A model generated the notes under the pieces. The model was not told where the DNA came from and did not search any database. It worked only from the letters and a program-made list of their open reading frames with translations. Position numbers and translations under genes: made by a program. A stretch of 15,422 nt of DNA from Lachnospiraceae bacterium UBA7188 (GTDB lineage Bacteria; Bacillota; Clostridia; Lachnospirales; Lachnospiraceae). The DNA is taken from the NCBI GenBank assembly GCA_002490995.1, contig DKVC01000303.1, forward strand, positions 1 through 15,422, written 5' to 3'. Below, in pieces: positions 6,801-14,152 of the stretch. Numbering within the stretch: position 1 is the stretch's first letter; every line of letters starts with the position of its first letter.

Positions 6801-7745
6801 ATGGCAGGAATGGCTTACAGAAAAAGGGTGGCGGGAGCCATCCTGATTCTCTTGCTGCAATGTGCTTTTTTATGCAGCTGTGCCGCAAGCGGCAAAGCAG
6901 AGGATATTCATGCAGGGGATGAAAATATAGTGATGCGGGACGAAACAATTCAGGGGATACAGTTTGCGGAATCTGAAAGCCAGAATACATTGGCAGAATC
7001 TTCGGAAAGTAGTGCGGCTATGACATGGGGGACACAGACAGTAAAGGGCTTTGTCAATGACAATGCTCTGCACAGTGAAATAGGCGACATCCATTTCAGC
7101 AGCTATATCCCTGAAACCTATGACGGCACCAGACCCTATGCCCTGTTTATCACCCTGCCCGGCTGGGAAGGGCTGTATTTCCAGGGAGTGGGGGCAAATA
7201 TGGTGGAGGATTTCGGCCCGGAGGCGGTAAAGTATAATGATGAGATGATCATCCTGTCGCCGCAGCTGGATGACTGGGGCAAGACTTCCGCCGAGATGAC
7301 GATCCTGCTTACCGAGTATTTTCTGGAGAATTATAATATTGACCCGTCCTATGTTTATCTTGAGGGATTTTCCGGCGGTGGTGAAACGGGTTCCATAGTA
7401 ATGGGAATGCGCCCGGAACTGTACACGGCATATTTAATGGTCAGTTCAAAATGGGATGGTGATCTGGGTGTCCTGGCAGATGCAAAAACCCCAGTATATA
7501 TGGCAATCGGTGAAGAGGACAGCTATTATGGTTCGGCACCTTTAAAGGATGCCTATGAAACGCTCTATGGGCTGTATGAAGGACAGGGGCTTTCTGAAGA
7601 TGAGATCAGCAGGCTGTTGGTTTTGGATGTGAAAGACCAGACATGGTTTTCTGAGCGGGGCATTGCCGACCAGCACGGCGGAGGCGGAGCCTTTGCGTAT
7701 GAAGACAGCATTATGGGCTGGCTGTTTGGAGAACATGGAATTTAA
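6801..7745 (+). CDS. lipoprotein alpha/beta hydrolase, third in operon (depolymerase/prolyl-oligopeptidase-like)
   Basis: This is a 314-residue protein whose ATG directly follows the TAA of the previous gene, with AAAGG 10 bp upstream. The hydrophobic N-terminus ends in LCSC, with Cys27 as the likely lipidated residue. A Glu/Ser-rich linker runs to about residue 75. The hydrolase core has LFITLPGWEG (oxyanion strand), the nucleophile GFSGGGETG (Ser191), Asp240 in GEEDSYYG and His292 in DQHGGGG. The arrangement resembles poly(hydroxybutyrate) depolymerase-like or prolyl-oligopeptidase-like esterases. The 0-bp spacing to the second hydrolase suggests the two act on one substrate in sequence or as a pair, both outside the membrane. 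The exact reaction is unknown. Confidence 0.85.
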   Translation: MAGMAYRKRVAGAILILLLQCAFLCSCAASGKAEDIHAGDENIVMRDETIQGIQFAESESQNTLAESSESSAAMTWGTQTVKGFVNDNALHSEIGDIHFSSYIPETYDGTRPYALFITLPGWEGLYFQGVGANMVEDFGPEAVKYNDEMIILSPQLDDWGKTSAEMTILLTEYFLENYNIDPSYVYLEGFSGGGETGSIVMGMRPELYTAYLMVSSKWDGDLGVLADAKTPVYMAIGEEDSYYGSAPLKDAYETLYGLYEGQGLSEDEISRLLVLDVKDQTWFSERGIADQHGGGGAFAYEDSIMGWLFGEHGI

Positions 7746-7776
7746 CAAAACATTTGACAAAAGGAGGTCAAAATTT

Positions 7777-8856
7777 ATGAAACGTATTATTACATTTGGT
7801 GTTGTGATTTCCATGCTGGTGCTTTTGGCCGGCTGTGGAAATTCAGGGAGCGCACCGGAAACATCAGGGCAGAACAGCAGCGTACAGCAGAGTGAAACAG
7901 TGCCCCCGGCATCTGGTGAAGCAGTTTCCGGTGAAGCGAATGCCAGCGGGGAACCAAATGCCGGCACGGAACCGGCTGCTGACGGGGAGGCTTCCATCGT
8001 TTACTTTACCAGTGACATTTCTCCGGAGGGTATGGTTGCCATTTATGAAGCCCTTGGCTGGGAACCTACCGGAAAGGTTGCAGTAAAACTTTCCACCGGT
8101 GAGCCGCCTGCCAGCAATTATCTGAGACCGGAACTGATAAAGGATCTGGTAGAATTGGTTGACGGAACCATTGTGGAATGCAATACCGCATATGGTGGTT
8201 CCCGTGCAGAAACGGCGATGCACTATCAGGTGGCGGAGGATCATGGTTTTACTGCCATTGCAGATTTCCAGATCCTTGATGAGGATGGCTCCATGAGCCT
8301 TCCCGTGGAGGGAGGCAGCCAGCTTACTGAAAATCTGGTGGGAGCAGCTTTTGGCGATTATGATTCTTATCTGGTGCTTTCCCATTTTAAGGGGCATGCC
8401 ATGGCAGGTTTCGGGGGAGCCATTAAGAATATTTCCATCGGGCTGGGGAGTCAGGAGGGCAAATGCCTGATCCATACCGGAGGAGCGAGCAGTACCAGCC
8501 CCTGGGGCGGGGACCAGACTGCCTTTACAGAGTCTATGGCAGAAGCAGGGAAATCCGTTTCTGACTACCTGGGAAATGGGGAGCGCATTGTTTATATCAG
8601 CGTGCTGAATAATATATCCATTGACTGTGATTGTGACGGGAATCCTGCCGAACCGGATATCCATGATATTGGTATTTTGGCATCTTTCGACCCGGTTGCC
8701 ATCGACCAGGCCAGCATCGATCTGGCATTTGCGGCGGAAGGCAGTGAATCTTTGCAGAACCGTGTAAATGGCCGGAACGGTCTGCACACTTTGGAGCATG
8801 CTGAGGAGATTGGTCTGGGAAGCCGCACTTATGAGTTGGTGAACATTGATGATTGA
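7777..8856 (+). CDS. DUF362-family lipoprotein without ferredoxin domain
   Basis: This is a 359-residue protein. I chose the ATG at 7777 because GGAGG lies 9 bp upstream; the earlier in-frame start at 7663 lies inside the previous gene. The signal peptide has lipobox LAGC (Cys20), and a Ser/Gly/Glu/Ala linker covers about 21-70. The domain is recognisable as DUF362: VAVKLSTGEP, SHFKGHAMAGFGGAIKNIS (202-220), GSQEGKC, then a DCDCDG motif followed by DIGILASFDPVAIDQASIDL. Many DUF362 proteins carry two [4Fe-4S] motifs in an insertion, and that insertion is absent here. Biochemistry of the family is poorly known. The gene overlaps the permease gene by 8 bp, so the two products are made together. 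Confidence 0.85.
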   Translation: MKRIITFGVVISMLVLLAGCGNSGSAPETSGQNSSVQQSETVPPASGEAVSGEANASGEPNAGTEPAADGEASIVYFTSDISPEGMVAIYEALGWEPTGKVAVKLSTGEPPASNYLRPELIKDLVELVDGTIVECNTAYGGSRAETAMHYQVAEDHGFTAIADFQILDEDGSMSLPVEGGSQLTENLVGAAFGDYDSYLVLSHFKGHAMAGFGGAIKNISIGLGSQEGKCLIHTGGASSTSPWGGDQTAFTESMAEAGKSVSDYLGNGERIVYISVLNNISIDCDCDGNPAEPDIHDIGILASFDPVAIDQASIDLAFAAEGSESLQNRVNGRNGLHTLEHAEEIGLGSRTYELVNIDD

Positions 8857-9772
8857 CATATTGCGCAGAGAGTTTGTTTATATTTGGTATTACTTTGATG
8901 TCCAGCTGCGGCAGATTTTCCCCTATTGGGTTCTGGGCATGGTGCTGGGGTCTGCCGTATCCGTGTTTGCGAAGGAGAAGATCCATGATGCGGTGCGTTC
9001 CTTAAGCGGCAGAAAGCTGGGGGCATTCGGTGTAGTGCCCGCCAGCATGCTGGGGATCGCATCACCGCTGTGCATGTATGGGACCATCCCCCTTGCTGCC
9101 AGTTTTTCGCGCTATGGCATATCGGATGACTGGCTTGCTGCTTTTATGATGAGTTCTGTTTTGCTGAACCCGCAGCTGATCATTTACAGCGCGGCGCTGG
9201 GGACAACGGCTTTGGTGGTGAGGATAGTCTCCTGTTTCCTGTGTGGAATCACAGCGGGACTGCTGGTGCGGTTCTGTAGTGGCAAAAATCTTTGCTGTGG
9301 CAAAGATGGGTCTTTTTTCAGGTTTGGTGCGTTTGAGGAACCGAAAAGCCGGGATACCGATCCCAATATTTTTCTACGTTTTATCAAAAATCTTGGCAGG
9401 AACATCAAAGCAACGGGATTGTATTTCCTGTTTGGTGTAGTGCTCTCAGCGCTTTTTCAGAGGTATGTGCCGGCTGATACCATGACAGCCATATTCGGCG
9501 GAAACGAGGCATTCGGGGTGCTGATGGCAGCTACTATCGGGGTTCCGCTCTATGCCTGCGGAGGCGGGACCATCCCGCTTTTACAGGCGTGGCTGAGTGA
9601 CGGAATGAGTATGGGCAGTGCGGCGGCTTTCATGGTAACCGGCCCGGCAACAAAGATCACGAATCTTGGCGCACTGAAGATTGTATTGGGCGCAAAGAAT
9701 TTTATTCTTTATCTGGCTTATATTATGGTGTTCGCATTTGTCACCGGCCTGCTGGTCAATTTATTTGTGTAA
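8849..9772 (+). CDS. ArsP/YraQ-type permease (ArsP_1 family)
   Basis: This is a 307-residue integral membrane protein starting at ATG 8849, inside the end of the DUF362 gene (8-bp overlap). Hydrophobic segments lie at about 24-40, 58-84, 96-118, 120-142, 185-205, 220-245, 255-275 and 285-305. Two related motifs, LGIASPLCMYGTIPL (68-82, Cys75) and GVPLYACGGGTIPL (231-244, Cys237), reflect the internal inverted duplication of this permease family, in which paired cysteines contact the substrate. A Cys-rich loop (CSGKNLCCGK) lies in the middle. Family members export methylarsenicals or other soft-metal or organic compounds, but many have no known cargo. Tight coupling to a DUF362 lipoprotein, with no ars regulator nearby, suggests a different substrate. 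Confidence 0.82.
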   Translation: MIDILRREFVYIWYYFDVQLRQIFPYWVLGMVLGSAVSVFAKEKIHDAVRSLSGRKLGAFGVVPASMLGIASPLCMYGTIPLAASFSRYGISDDWLAAFMMSSVLLNPQLIIYSAALGTTALVVRIVSCFLCGITAGLLVRFCSGKNLCCGKDGSFFRFGAFEEPKSRDTDPNIFLRFIKNLGRNIKATGLYFLFGVVLSALFQRYVPADTMTAIFGGNEAFGVLMAATIGVPLYACGGGTIPLLQAWLSDGMSMGSAAAFMVTGPATKITNLGALKIVLGAKNFILYLAYIMVFAFVTGLLVNLFV

Positions 9773-9813
9773 TTTTGGATGTTCTTGCCTGCTGGTGGGA
9801 TAGCCTTGGAATC

Positions 9814-9842
9814 TTGACACACATTGTATGGCTGTATACAAT
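9814..9842 (+). promoter_or_regulatory. consensus promoter of LysR2 with overlapping inverted repeat
   Basis: TTGACA (9814-9819) and TACAAT (9837-9842) are separated by exactly 17 bp. ATTGTAT (9823-9829) and ATACAAT (9836-9842) form a perfect 7-bp inverted repeat that covers the spacer and -10 box, so a bound protein there would block transcription. The leader to the start at 9956 is about 105 nt. Confidence 0.65.
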
Positions 9843-9955
9843 AAATATATATTTCATATAAGCACGTTGGCGCTCATGGATGTTCCTAAAGATGACGGTA
9901 AGCCGGACTTAAGGAAAAGACGGGCGGCAGGCAAAAAAGGAAGGAGGCAGAACAG

Positions 9956-10846
9956 ATGTATAATCCCCAGCTTGAAACTTTTCTGCGGGTAGCGGATGCA
10001 GGCAGTTTTAACAAAGCTGCAGAAGAATCTTTTATCACGCCTACTGCGGTCATCAAGCAAATCAATCTGTTGGAAAACTCCTTAGATGTAAAATTGTTTG
10101 AAAGGACACACAGGGGGCTGGTCCTGACAAAAGCAGGACAATCCTTATACCAGGACACAAAATACATTATCCAGTATTGCAGGGATTCCGTGACACGGGC
10201 TAAAAATGCCATGCAGGAAGATACGAACATTATACGCATTGGGTCTTCCCCAATGACACCGGCACAGCTGCTGATGCAGATATGGCCGAAGATACAGGAG
10301 CACTGTCCTGATATAAAGTTTCAGATCATCCCGTTTGAAAACACACCGGAAAATGCCAGGGAGATCCTGGCAAATTTGGGGAAAAATATTGATGTGGTAG
10401 GCGGGATCTTTGACGAAACTATGTTAAGTTTTCGGAACTGCGCAGGATTGCAGATTTCCCGGGAGCCATTGTGCTGTGCGGTCTCCATTCATCACCGCCT
10501 TGCTGCAAAAGACAAGCTTCTGATAGAGGATCTTTATGGGGAAAACCTGCTGATGATGAGGCGGGAATGGAGCCATTATGTTGATCAGCTGCGTGCTGAC
10601 CTTCAGCAGAACCATGATCAGATACATATTGTAGATTTTGAATTTTACAACATGAGTATTTTTAACCGCTGCGAAAACAGTAATGATGTGCTGCTGGCAA
10701 TTCCGGGATGGGCAAGTGTGCATCCGCTCCTGAAAGTGATCCCGGTGGAATGGGAACATAGTATTCCTTATGGACTACTTCATTCACCACATCCGTCTGA
10801 GACAGTAAAACGCTTTCTTGTGGCAGTACAGGCTGCAATGCAGTAA
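9956..10846 (+). CDS. LysR-family transcriptional regulator (LysR2)
   Basis: This is a 296-residue protein starting at ATG 9956 with AGGAGG 8 bp upstream. The LysR HTH spans about residues 1-60 (FLRVADAGSFNKAAEESF, then TPTAVIKQINLLE and KLFERTHRGLVLTKAG). The effector domain begins with IIRIGSSPMTPAQLL. It is a distant paralogue of the LysR1 protein and lies between the permease gene and the cyclophilin/flavodoxin operon, on the same strand. It has its own strong promoter with an operator-like repeat, which suggests self-repression. The likely target is the operon starting at 11049, but the first one is also possible. A hairpin at 10908-10949 follows. Confidence 0.93.
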   Translation: MYNPQLETFLRVADAGSFNKAAEESFITPTAVIKQINLLENSLDVKLFERTHRGLVLTKAGQSLYQDTKYIIQYCRDSVTRAKNAMQEDTNIIRIGSSPMTPAQLLMQIWPKIQEHCPDIKFQIIPFENTPENAREILANLGKNIDVVGGIFDETMLSFRNCAGLQISREPLCCAVSIHHRLAAKDKLLIEDLYGENLLMMRREWSHYVDQLRADLQQNHDQIHIVDFEFYNMSIFNRCENSNDVLLAIPGWASVHPLLKVIPVEWEHSIPYGLLHSPHPSETVKRFLVAVQAAMQ

Positions 10847-10888
10847 ATAAGCAGTATGTAATCGGCAAAATAGATTTTCAAAAGTTAT

Positions 10889-10949
10889 AACCTGTAGGTA
10901 TAAACTGATAAACAAAACGAGACTTCTGTTGGAGTCTCGTTTTGTTTAT
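10889..10949 (+). terminator. 17-bp hairpin with conserved upstream box (element 1)
   Basis: ATAAACAAAACGAGACT (10908-10924) and its exact complement (10933-10949) form a 17-bp stem with an 8-nt loop, ending in a T-rich arm, so it should terminate LysR2 transcripts. It is preceded by AACCTGTAGGTATAAACTG (10889-10907), which recurs before the hairpin at 14047. I see no clear promoter between it and 11049. Confidence 0.7.
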
Positions 10950-11048
10950 ACTTCAACTATAAAAATACGGAAGCAAGGGGAGAAGGCAAAGTTTTATTTT
11001 CAGCAAAAGCTGATCTGATACATAAGGAATAAAACGGAGGTGCCGGAA

Positions 11049-11564
11049 ATGAAACGAATAGCATCGGCATTGCTGTGTGTAATGCTCATATGCGTGTCTG
11101 CAGGATGCGGCAGTGAGCATGAGTGGGAAGATGAGTCTAAGGACGAGCTGGAGGAGGTAGATATGGATTCATTAGAGGAACTGTACCATATCCGGATTAC
11201 AGCGGGAGATACGGTATTATACGGGGTTCTGTATGATACCCAGACATCAAGGGATTTCGCGGATATGCTTCCGTTGACGGTAGAACTGTGGCATCCTGCA
11301 CCGGACTTTGCAAGGGCGTTCGATCTGCCTGAGCATATTCCGAGATACGCAAAGGCAGGATATGAATATGAACTTGGATCGCTGGCATATTGGTATGAAG
11401 GACCCTCAATCGCTTTAATCTATAAGGCAAGCCGCGACCAGACCGTAGTTCCTGTAGTGCCGATTGGGAAGATTACATCGGATGTTTCTGTTTTTGAAGA
11501 ATACGGGGATACCATAACAATAGAACTTGACGAGCTTTCTGATATGGAGCTTGGTGAAGAATAA
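11049..11564 (+). CDS. cyclophilin-like fold lipoprotein
   Basis: This is a 171-residue protein. I chose ATG 11049 because GGAGG is 8 bp upstream; GTG 11040 overlaps that site. The signal ends in lipobox SAGC (Cys20), and a strongly acidic tether covers about 21-45. The domain from about 50 to 165 (RITAGDTVLYGVLYDTQTSR, DMLPLTVELWHPAPDFARAF, YELGSLAYWYEG, IGKITSD) matches the small cyclophilin-like fold proteins found in Clostridia beside flavodoxin genes. The family lacks proven prolyl isomerase activity. The stop is 14 bp from the flavodoxin start, so the two are co-expressed and both should be surface-anchored. The function is unknown; a partner role for the flavodoxin is a guess from context. 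Confidence 0.85.
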   Translation: MKRIASALLCVMLICVSAGCGSEHEWEDESKDELEEVDMDSLEELYHIRITAGDTVLYGVLYDTQTSRDFADMLPLTVELWHPAPDFARAFDLPEHIPRYAKAGYEYELGSLAYWYEGPSIALIYKASRDQTVVPVVPIGKITSDVSVFEEYGDTITIELDELSDMELGEE

Positions 11565-11578
11565 AGAGTGGAGGAAGC

Positions 11579-12391
11579 ATGAGATTGAAAAAGAAAGCAG
11601 TATTATTGATAAGCGCGATATTGGTATTTTGCCTTACTGCCTGTGGGGCCGATCGTGACGGCAATCAAAGCAATGCGGACAACACATCCGGGGTAAGTTA
11701 TGAACCGTCCGCAGAGAATGTTCCAGCGGCATCCCCGGAAGAGGAATTGGGAGAAGGAAGTACGGAAATGTCAGAAGATCTGGCAGGCGCGGGAACCAAC
11801 ACAGCAGGCTCTAATATACTGATCGTCTATTTCTCCGTACCGGAGGATGTGGATATTACCGGAGTGGATGCCGTAGCTGGTGCAAGCGTTGTAGTTAAGG
11901 ACGGTGAGAAATTGGGAAACACCGAGTATGTGGCGGGGCTGATCCAGCAGACCATCGGCGGAGACCTGTTCCGTATTGAAACCACAGAACCCTACCCTCT
12001 GGATCATGATCCTCTGGTGGATCAGGCAGCGGAGGAGAAGGGGGATAATTTCCGCCCGGAGCTTGCCGCCCATGTGGAGAATTTTGAGCAGTATGAATAT
12101 GTGTTCGTGGGGTACCCGAACTGGTGGGCAGACTTGCCTATGGCAGTATATTCTTTTTTGGAAGAATACGATTTTAGGGATAAAACAATCATCCCCTTTA
12201 TTACCCATGGAGGTAGCCGGGCTTCCAAAACGGTGGAGACAATTTCGCGGATACAGCCGGATGCCTTGGTGATGGGAAATGAACTGGTTCTGTCCCGTGG
12301 AGAGGTGGCGGAAAGTGAGGATACAGTCGTGGATTGGGCGCGGAATCTGGGAATCAACACAGAAGCGGCACTGCCGGAAGGACAGCGGTAA
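11579..12391 (+). CDS. flavodoxin-like lipoprotein
   Basis: This is a 270-residue protein starting at ATG 11579, with GGAGG 4 bp upstream. The lipobox is LTAC (Cys22), and an Asn/Ser/Glu-rich tether runs to about residue 77. The flavodoxin domain follows: NILIVYFSVPED (79-90), an insertion ending in KLGNTEYVAGLI (111-122), GGDLFRIETTEPYP (127-140), FVGYPNWWADLP (176-187) and IIPFITHGGSRA (204-215). These are the FMN-contact loops of the flavodoxin_4 group. Flavodoxins are normally cytoplasmic, so an exported, lipid-anchored one implies electron transfer or flavin use outside the membrane, unless the signal is a misread anchor. It sits between the cyclophilin-like protein and the CMD protein. 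Confidence 0.88.
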   Translation: MRLKKKAVLLISAILVFCLTACGADRDGNQSNADNTSGVSYEPSAENVPAASPEEELGEGSTEMSEDLAGAGTNTAGSNILIVYFSVPEDVDITGVDAVAGASVVVKDGEKLGNTEYVAGLIQQTIGGDLFRIETTEPYPLDHDPLVDQAAEEKGDNFRPELAAHVENFEQYEYVFVGYPNWWADLPMAVYSFLEEYDFRDKTIIPFITHGGSRASKTVETISRIQPDALVMGNELVLSRGEVAESEDTVVDWARNLGINTEAALPEGQR

Positions 12392-12460
12392 AAGGCACTG
12401 AAGACAATAAAAAGTCCACAATAAATGGCAATCAAATTATCAGAAAGGAAGAGAAACAGT

Positions 12461-12796
12461 ATGGCAAAGAAACAGACGGCAGGCAGGGACAGGCTGGGCG
12501 GCCTGGCACCCAAATTTGCAGAACTGAATGACGATGTATTATTTGGGGAGGTATGGTCAAGGGAGGAACAGCTTTCAGCGCGTGACCGCAGCATGATCAC
12601 GATTGCGGCACTGTTCTCGGCAGGACTGTACCCGCAGCTGAAATCCCATCTGGTTCTTGGAAAAGAGCATGGGATCACAAAAGAGGAAGCAGTGGAAATG
12701 GTAACGCAGCTGGCGTTCTACTGTGGATGGCCGAAAGCATGGAGTACGTTTCCGATGATTGAGGAAGTATATGGCGAGGAGGATACACTGCAATGA
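12461..12796 (+). CDS. carboxymuconolactone decarboxylase-like protein
   Basis: This is a 111-residue cytoplasmic protein. I chose ATG 12461 (AAGGAAGAG upstream) over the in-frame ATG at 12425. The CMD/AhpD-like helical domain shows SARDRSMITIAALFSAG (39-55), LKSHLVLGKEHGITKEEAVE (60-79) and QLAFYCGWPKAW (83-94). The only cysteine is Cys88, so the CxxC pair of AhpD-type peroxidases is missing and thiol peroxidase activity is unlikely. Members of this kind are often annotated as gamma-carboxymuconolactone decarboxylases, mostly without a known substrate. It overlaps the next gene by 4 bp (ATGA), which indicates coupling to the alcohol dehydrogenase. A 69-bp gap separates it from the flavodoxin. 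Confidence 0.87.
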   Translation: MAKKQTAGRDRLGGLAPKFAELNDDVLFGEVWSREEQLSARDRSMITIAALFSAGLYPQLKSHLVLGKEHGITKEEAVEMVTQLAFYCGWPKAWSTFPMIEEVYGEEDTLQ

Positions 12797-13953
12797 ATGA
12801 TTTTGTTTATTCTTACCCAACAAAAGTATATTTTGGACAGGGAGCAGCAAAAAAGGCTTTGACGGCGGAACTGGTAAAATTTGGGAAAACGGTGATGATC
12901 GCTTATGGAGGAGGCTCCATAAAAAAGAATGGCATATTTGATGAAATCTGCGGGTTATTAAGAGAGGCAGAAAAGGAGATTGTTGAATTCTCGGGGATCA
13001 TGCCCAATCCGACTTATGCGAAAGTGCAGGAAGGAGCTGCCCTTGTAAGGGAAAGAAAGGTTGATTTTATCCTTGCCGTAGGCGGCGGTTCCGTTATTGA
13101 CTGCAGTAAGATCATTGCAGCGCAGGCGGTCACAGAGGAGGATATATGGAATATGGAGTTTATGGAGCACAAGTATCCCACAGAATTTGTGCCCATGGGA
13201 GCAGTGGTTACAGCCTCCGGCACGGGCGCTGAGATGAACAGTGGGGCTGTCATTACTAATGAGGAAACAAAGCAGAAGGCCGGCGTATTGGGTGCTTATG
13301 CGGCTTTTGCGGTATTAGATCCTGCATATACCATGACACTGCCGGAAAAACAGGTGATTTCAGGAGCTTTTGATACTTTAAGCCACTGTATGGAAACTTA
13401 TTTCGGCAGTCCCCGTGAGACCACCCTGTCAGATGAGATAGGGGAAGCTGTGATGCGGAATGTGATTCACAACATCCGTGCATTGCTGAAAGATATGGGG
13501 GATATGAATGCCAGGAGCGAGCTGATGTGGGCTTCTGCCATGGGTGAGAACGGAATTCTGAAGATTGGCAAGGTAACAGATTTTCAGGCACACCAGATTG
13601 AACATCAGCTGGGCGCTTATACAGACTGTAACCACGGGCAGGGGCTGGCAGTAATCCATCCGGTGCTTTACCGGCATATGTATCAGGACGGCGCAGACCA
13701 GTTTGCACGCTTTGCCAGAAATGCGTGGGGTATCCTCGAAGAAGGGAAGACGAAGGAGGAACTGGCAGAGGCAGGTGTCCAGGCGCTTGCGGATTTTGTG
13801 AAAGAGATAGGGATGCCGGTTACCTTTACAGAAATGGGGATTACCGACAAGAGTGTGCTGCAAAAAGTTGCTGACAGCTGCAACCTCACAGCAGGGTGCT
13901 GTAAAAAGCTGTCCAGGGAAGAAATCCTGGAAATCCTGGAGGAATGTTTCTGA
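12793..13953 (+). CDS. iron-containing alcohol dehydrogenase (butanol dehydrogenase-like)
   Basis: This is a 386-residue full-length group III alcohol dehydrogenase. GGGSVID (97-103) is the nucleotide-binding glycine motif. Metal ligands are Asp194 and His198 in FDTLSHCMETYF, His267 in DFQAHQIEHQLG and His281 in DCNHGQGLAV, with the usual 14-residue step between the last two. The family reduces aldehydes or oxidises primary alcohols with NAD(P)H, and the BDH/YqhD branch favours NADPH-dependent aldehyde reduction. Translation starts inside the stop of the CMD gene (ATGA). It closes the cyclophilin-flavodoxin-CMD operon and is followed by the hairpin at 14047-14078. The operon context suggests it removes a reactive aldehyde from the same pathway. 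Confidence 0.94.
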   Translation: MNDFVYSYPTKVYFGQGAAKKALTAELVKFGKTVMIAYGGGSIKKNGIFDEICGLLREAEKEIVEFSGIMPNPTYAKVQEGAALVRERKVDFILAVGGGSVIDCSKIIAAQAVTEEDIWNMEFMEHKYPTEFVPMGAVVTASGTGAEMNSGAVITNEETKQKAGVLGAYAAFAVLDPAYTMTLPEKQVISGAFDTLSHCMETYFGSPRETTLSDEIGEAVMRNVIHNIRALLKDMGDMNARSELMWASAMGENGILKIGKVTDFQAHQIEHQLGAYTDCNHGQGLAVIHPVLYRHMYQDGADQFARFARNAWGILEEGKTKEELAEAGVQALADFVKEIGMPVTFTEMGITDKSVLQKVADSCNLTAGCCKKLSREEILEILEECF

Positions 13954-14022
13954 CCATAAATACAGGTTATGGAAATTTAAACTAGCGTCAGTAATGGGGA
14001 TATGAAAGTACCATTCAGATAG

Positions 14023-14082
14023 AACCCAAAGGTATATACTGCATAACGAATCGAGACTTCCAAAGGGGTCTCGATTCGCTTA
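14023..14082 (+). terminator. 11-bp hairpin with conserved upstream box (element 2)
   Basis: CGAATCGAGAC (14047-14057) pairs perfectly with GTCTCGATTCG (14068-14078). The box AACCCAAAGGTATATACTG (14023-14041) precedes it. The hairpin lacks a strong T-run but ends the dehydrogenase operon. Its arms share the GAGAC core and its flank shares the box with element 1 at 10889-10949. The 13954-14152 gap holds no gene that I can see. Confidence 0.6.
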
Positions 14083-14152
14083 TTATGGAAGTCAGAAAGG
14101 GAATTGGTTGATACCACTAAAGCGGCATGTAAGAAAGGAGTATAGTAAAAAC

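Noticed and set aside
5844..6860. A 338-codon minus-strand frame opposite the second hydrolase gene
   Set aside because: It is antisense to a full-length hydrolase with signal peptide and catalytic triad. Its composition is rich in His/Arg/Cys as expected from a shadow, with no start signal.
7864..8859. A 331-codon minus-strand frame opposite the DUF362 gene
   Set aside because: It is a shadow of the DUF362 frame. No ribosome binding site, domain or promoter was seen.
8990..9772. Assignment of the permease as an arsenical exporter ArsP
   Set aside because: The family fold fits, but no ArsR regulator, arsenate reductase or methyltransferase is nearby, so a specific substrate is not supported.
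9876..9992. A possible upstream ORF in the LysR2 leader, overlapping the LysR2 start
   Set aside because: It has no ribosome binding site, is very Lys/Arg-rich as expected from the purine-rich leader, and is out of frame with LysR2. Treated as chance.
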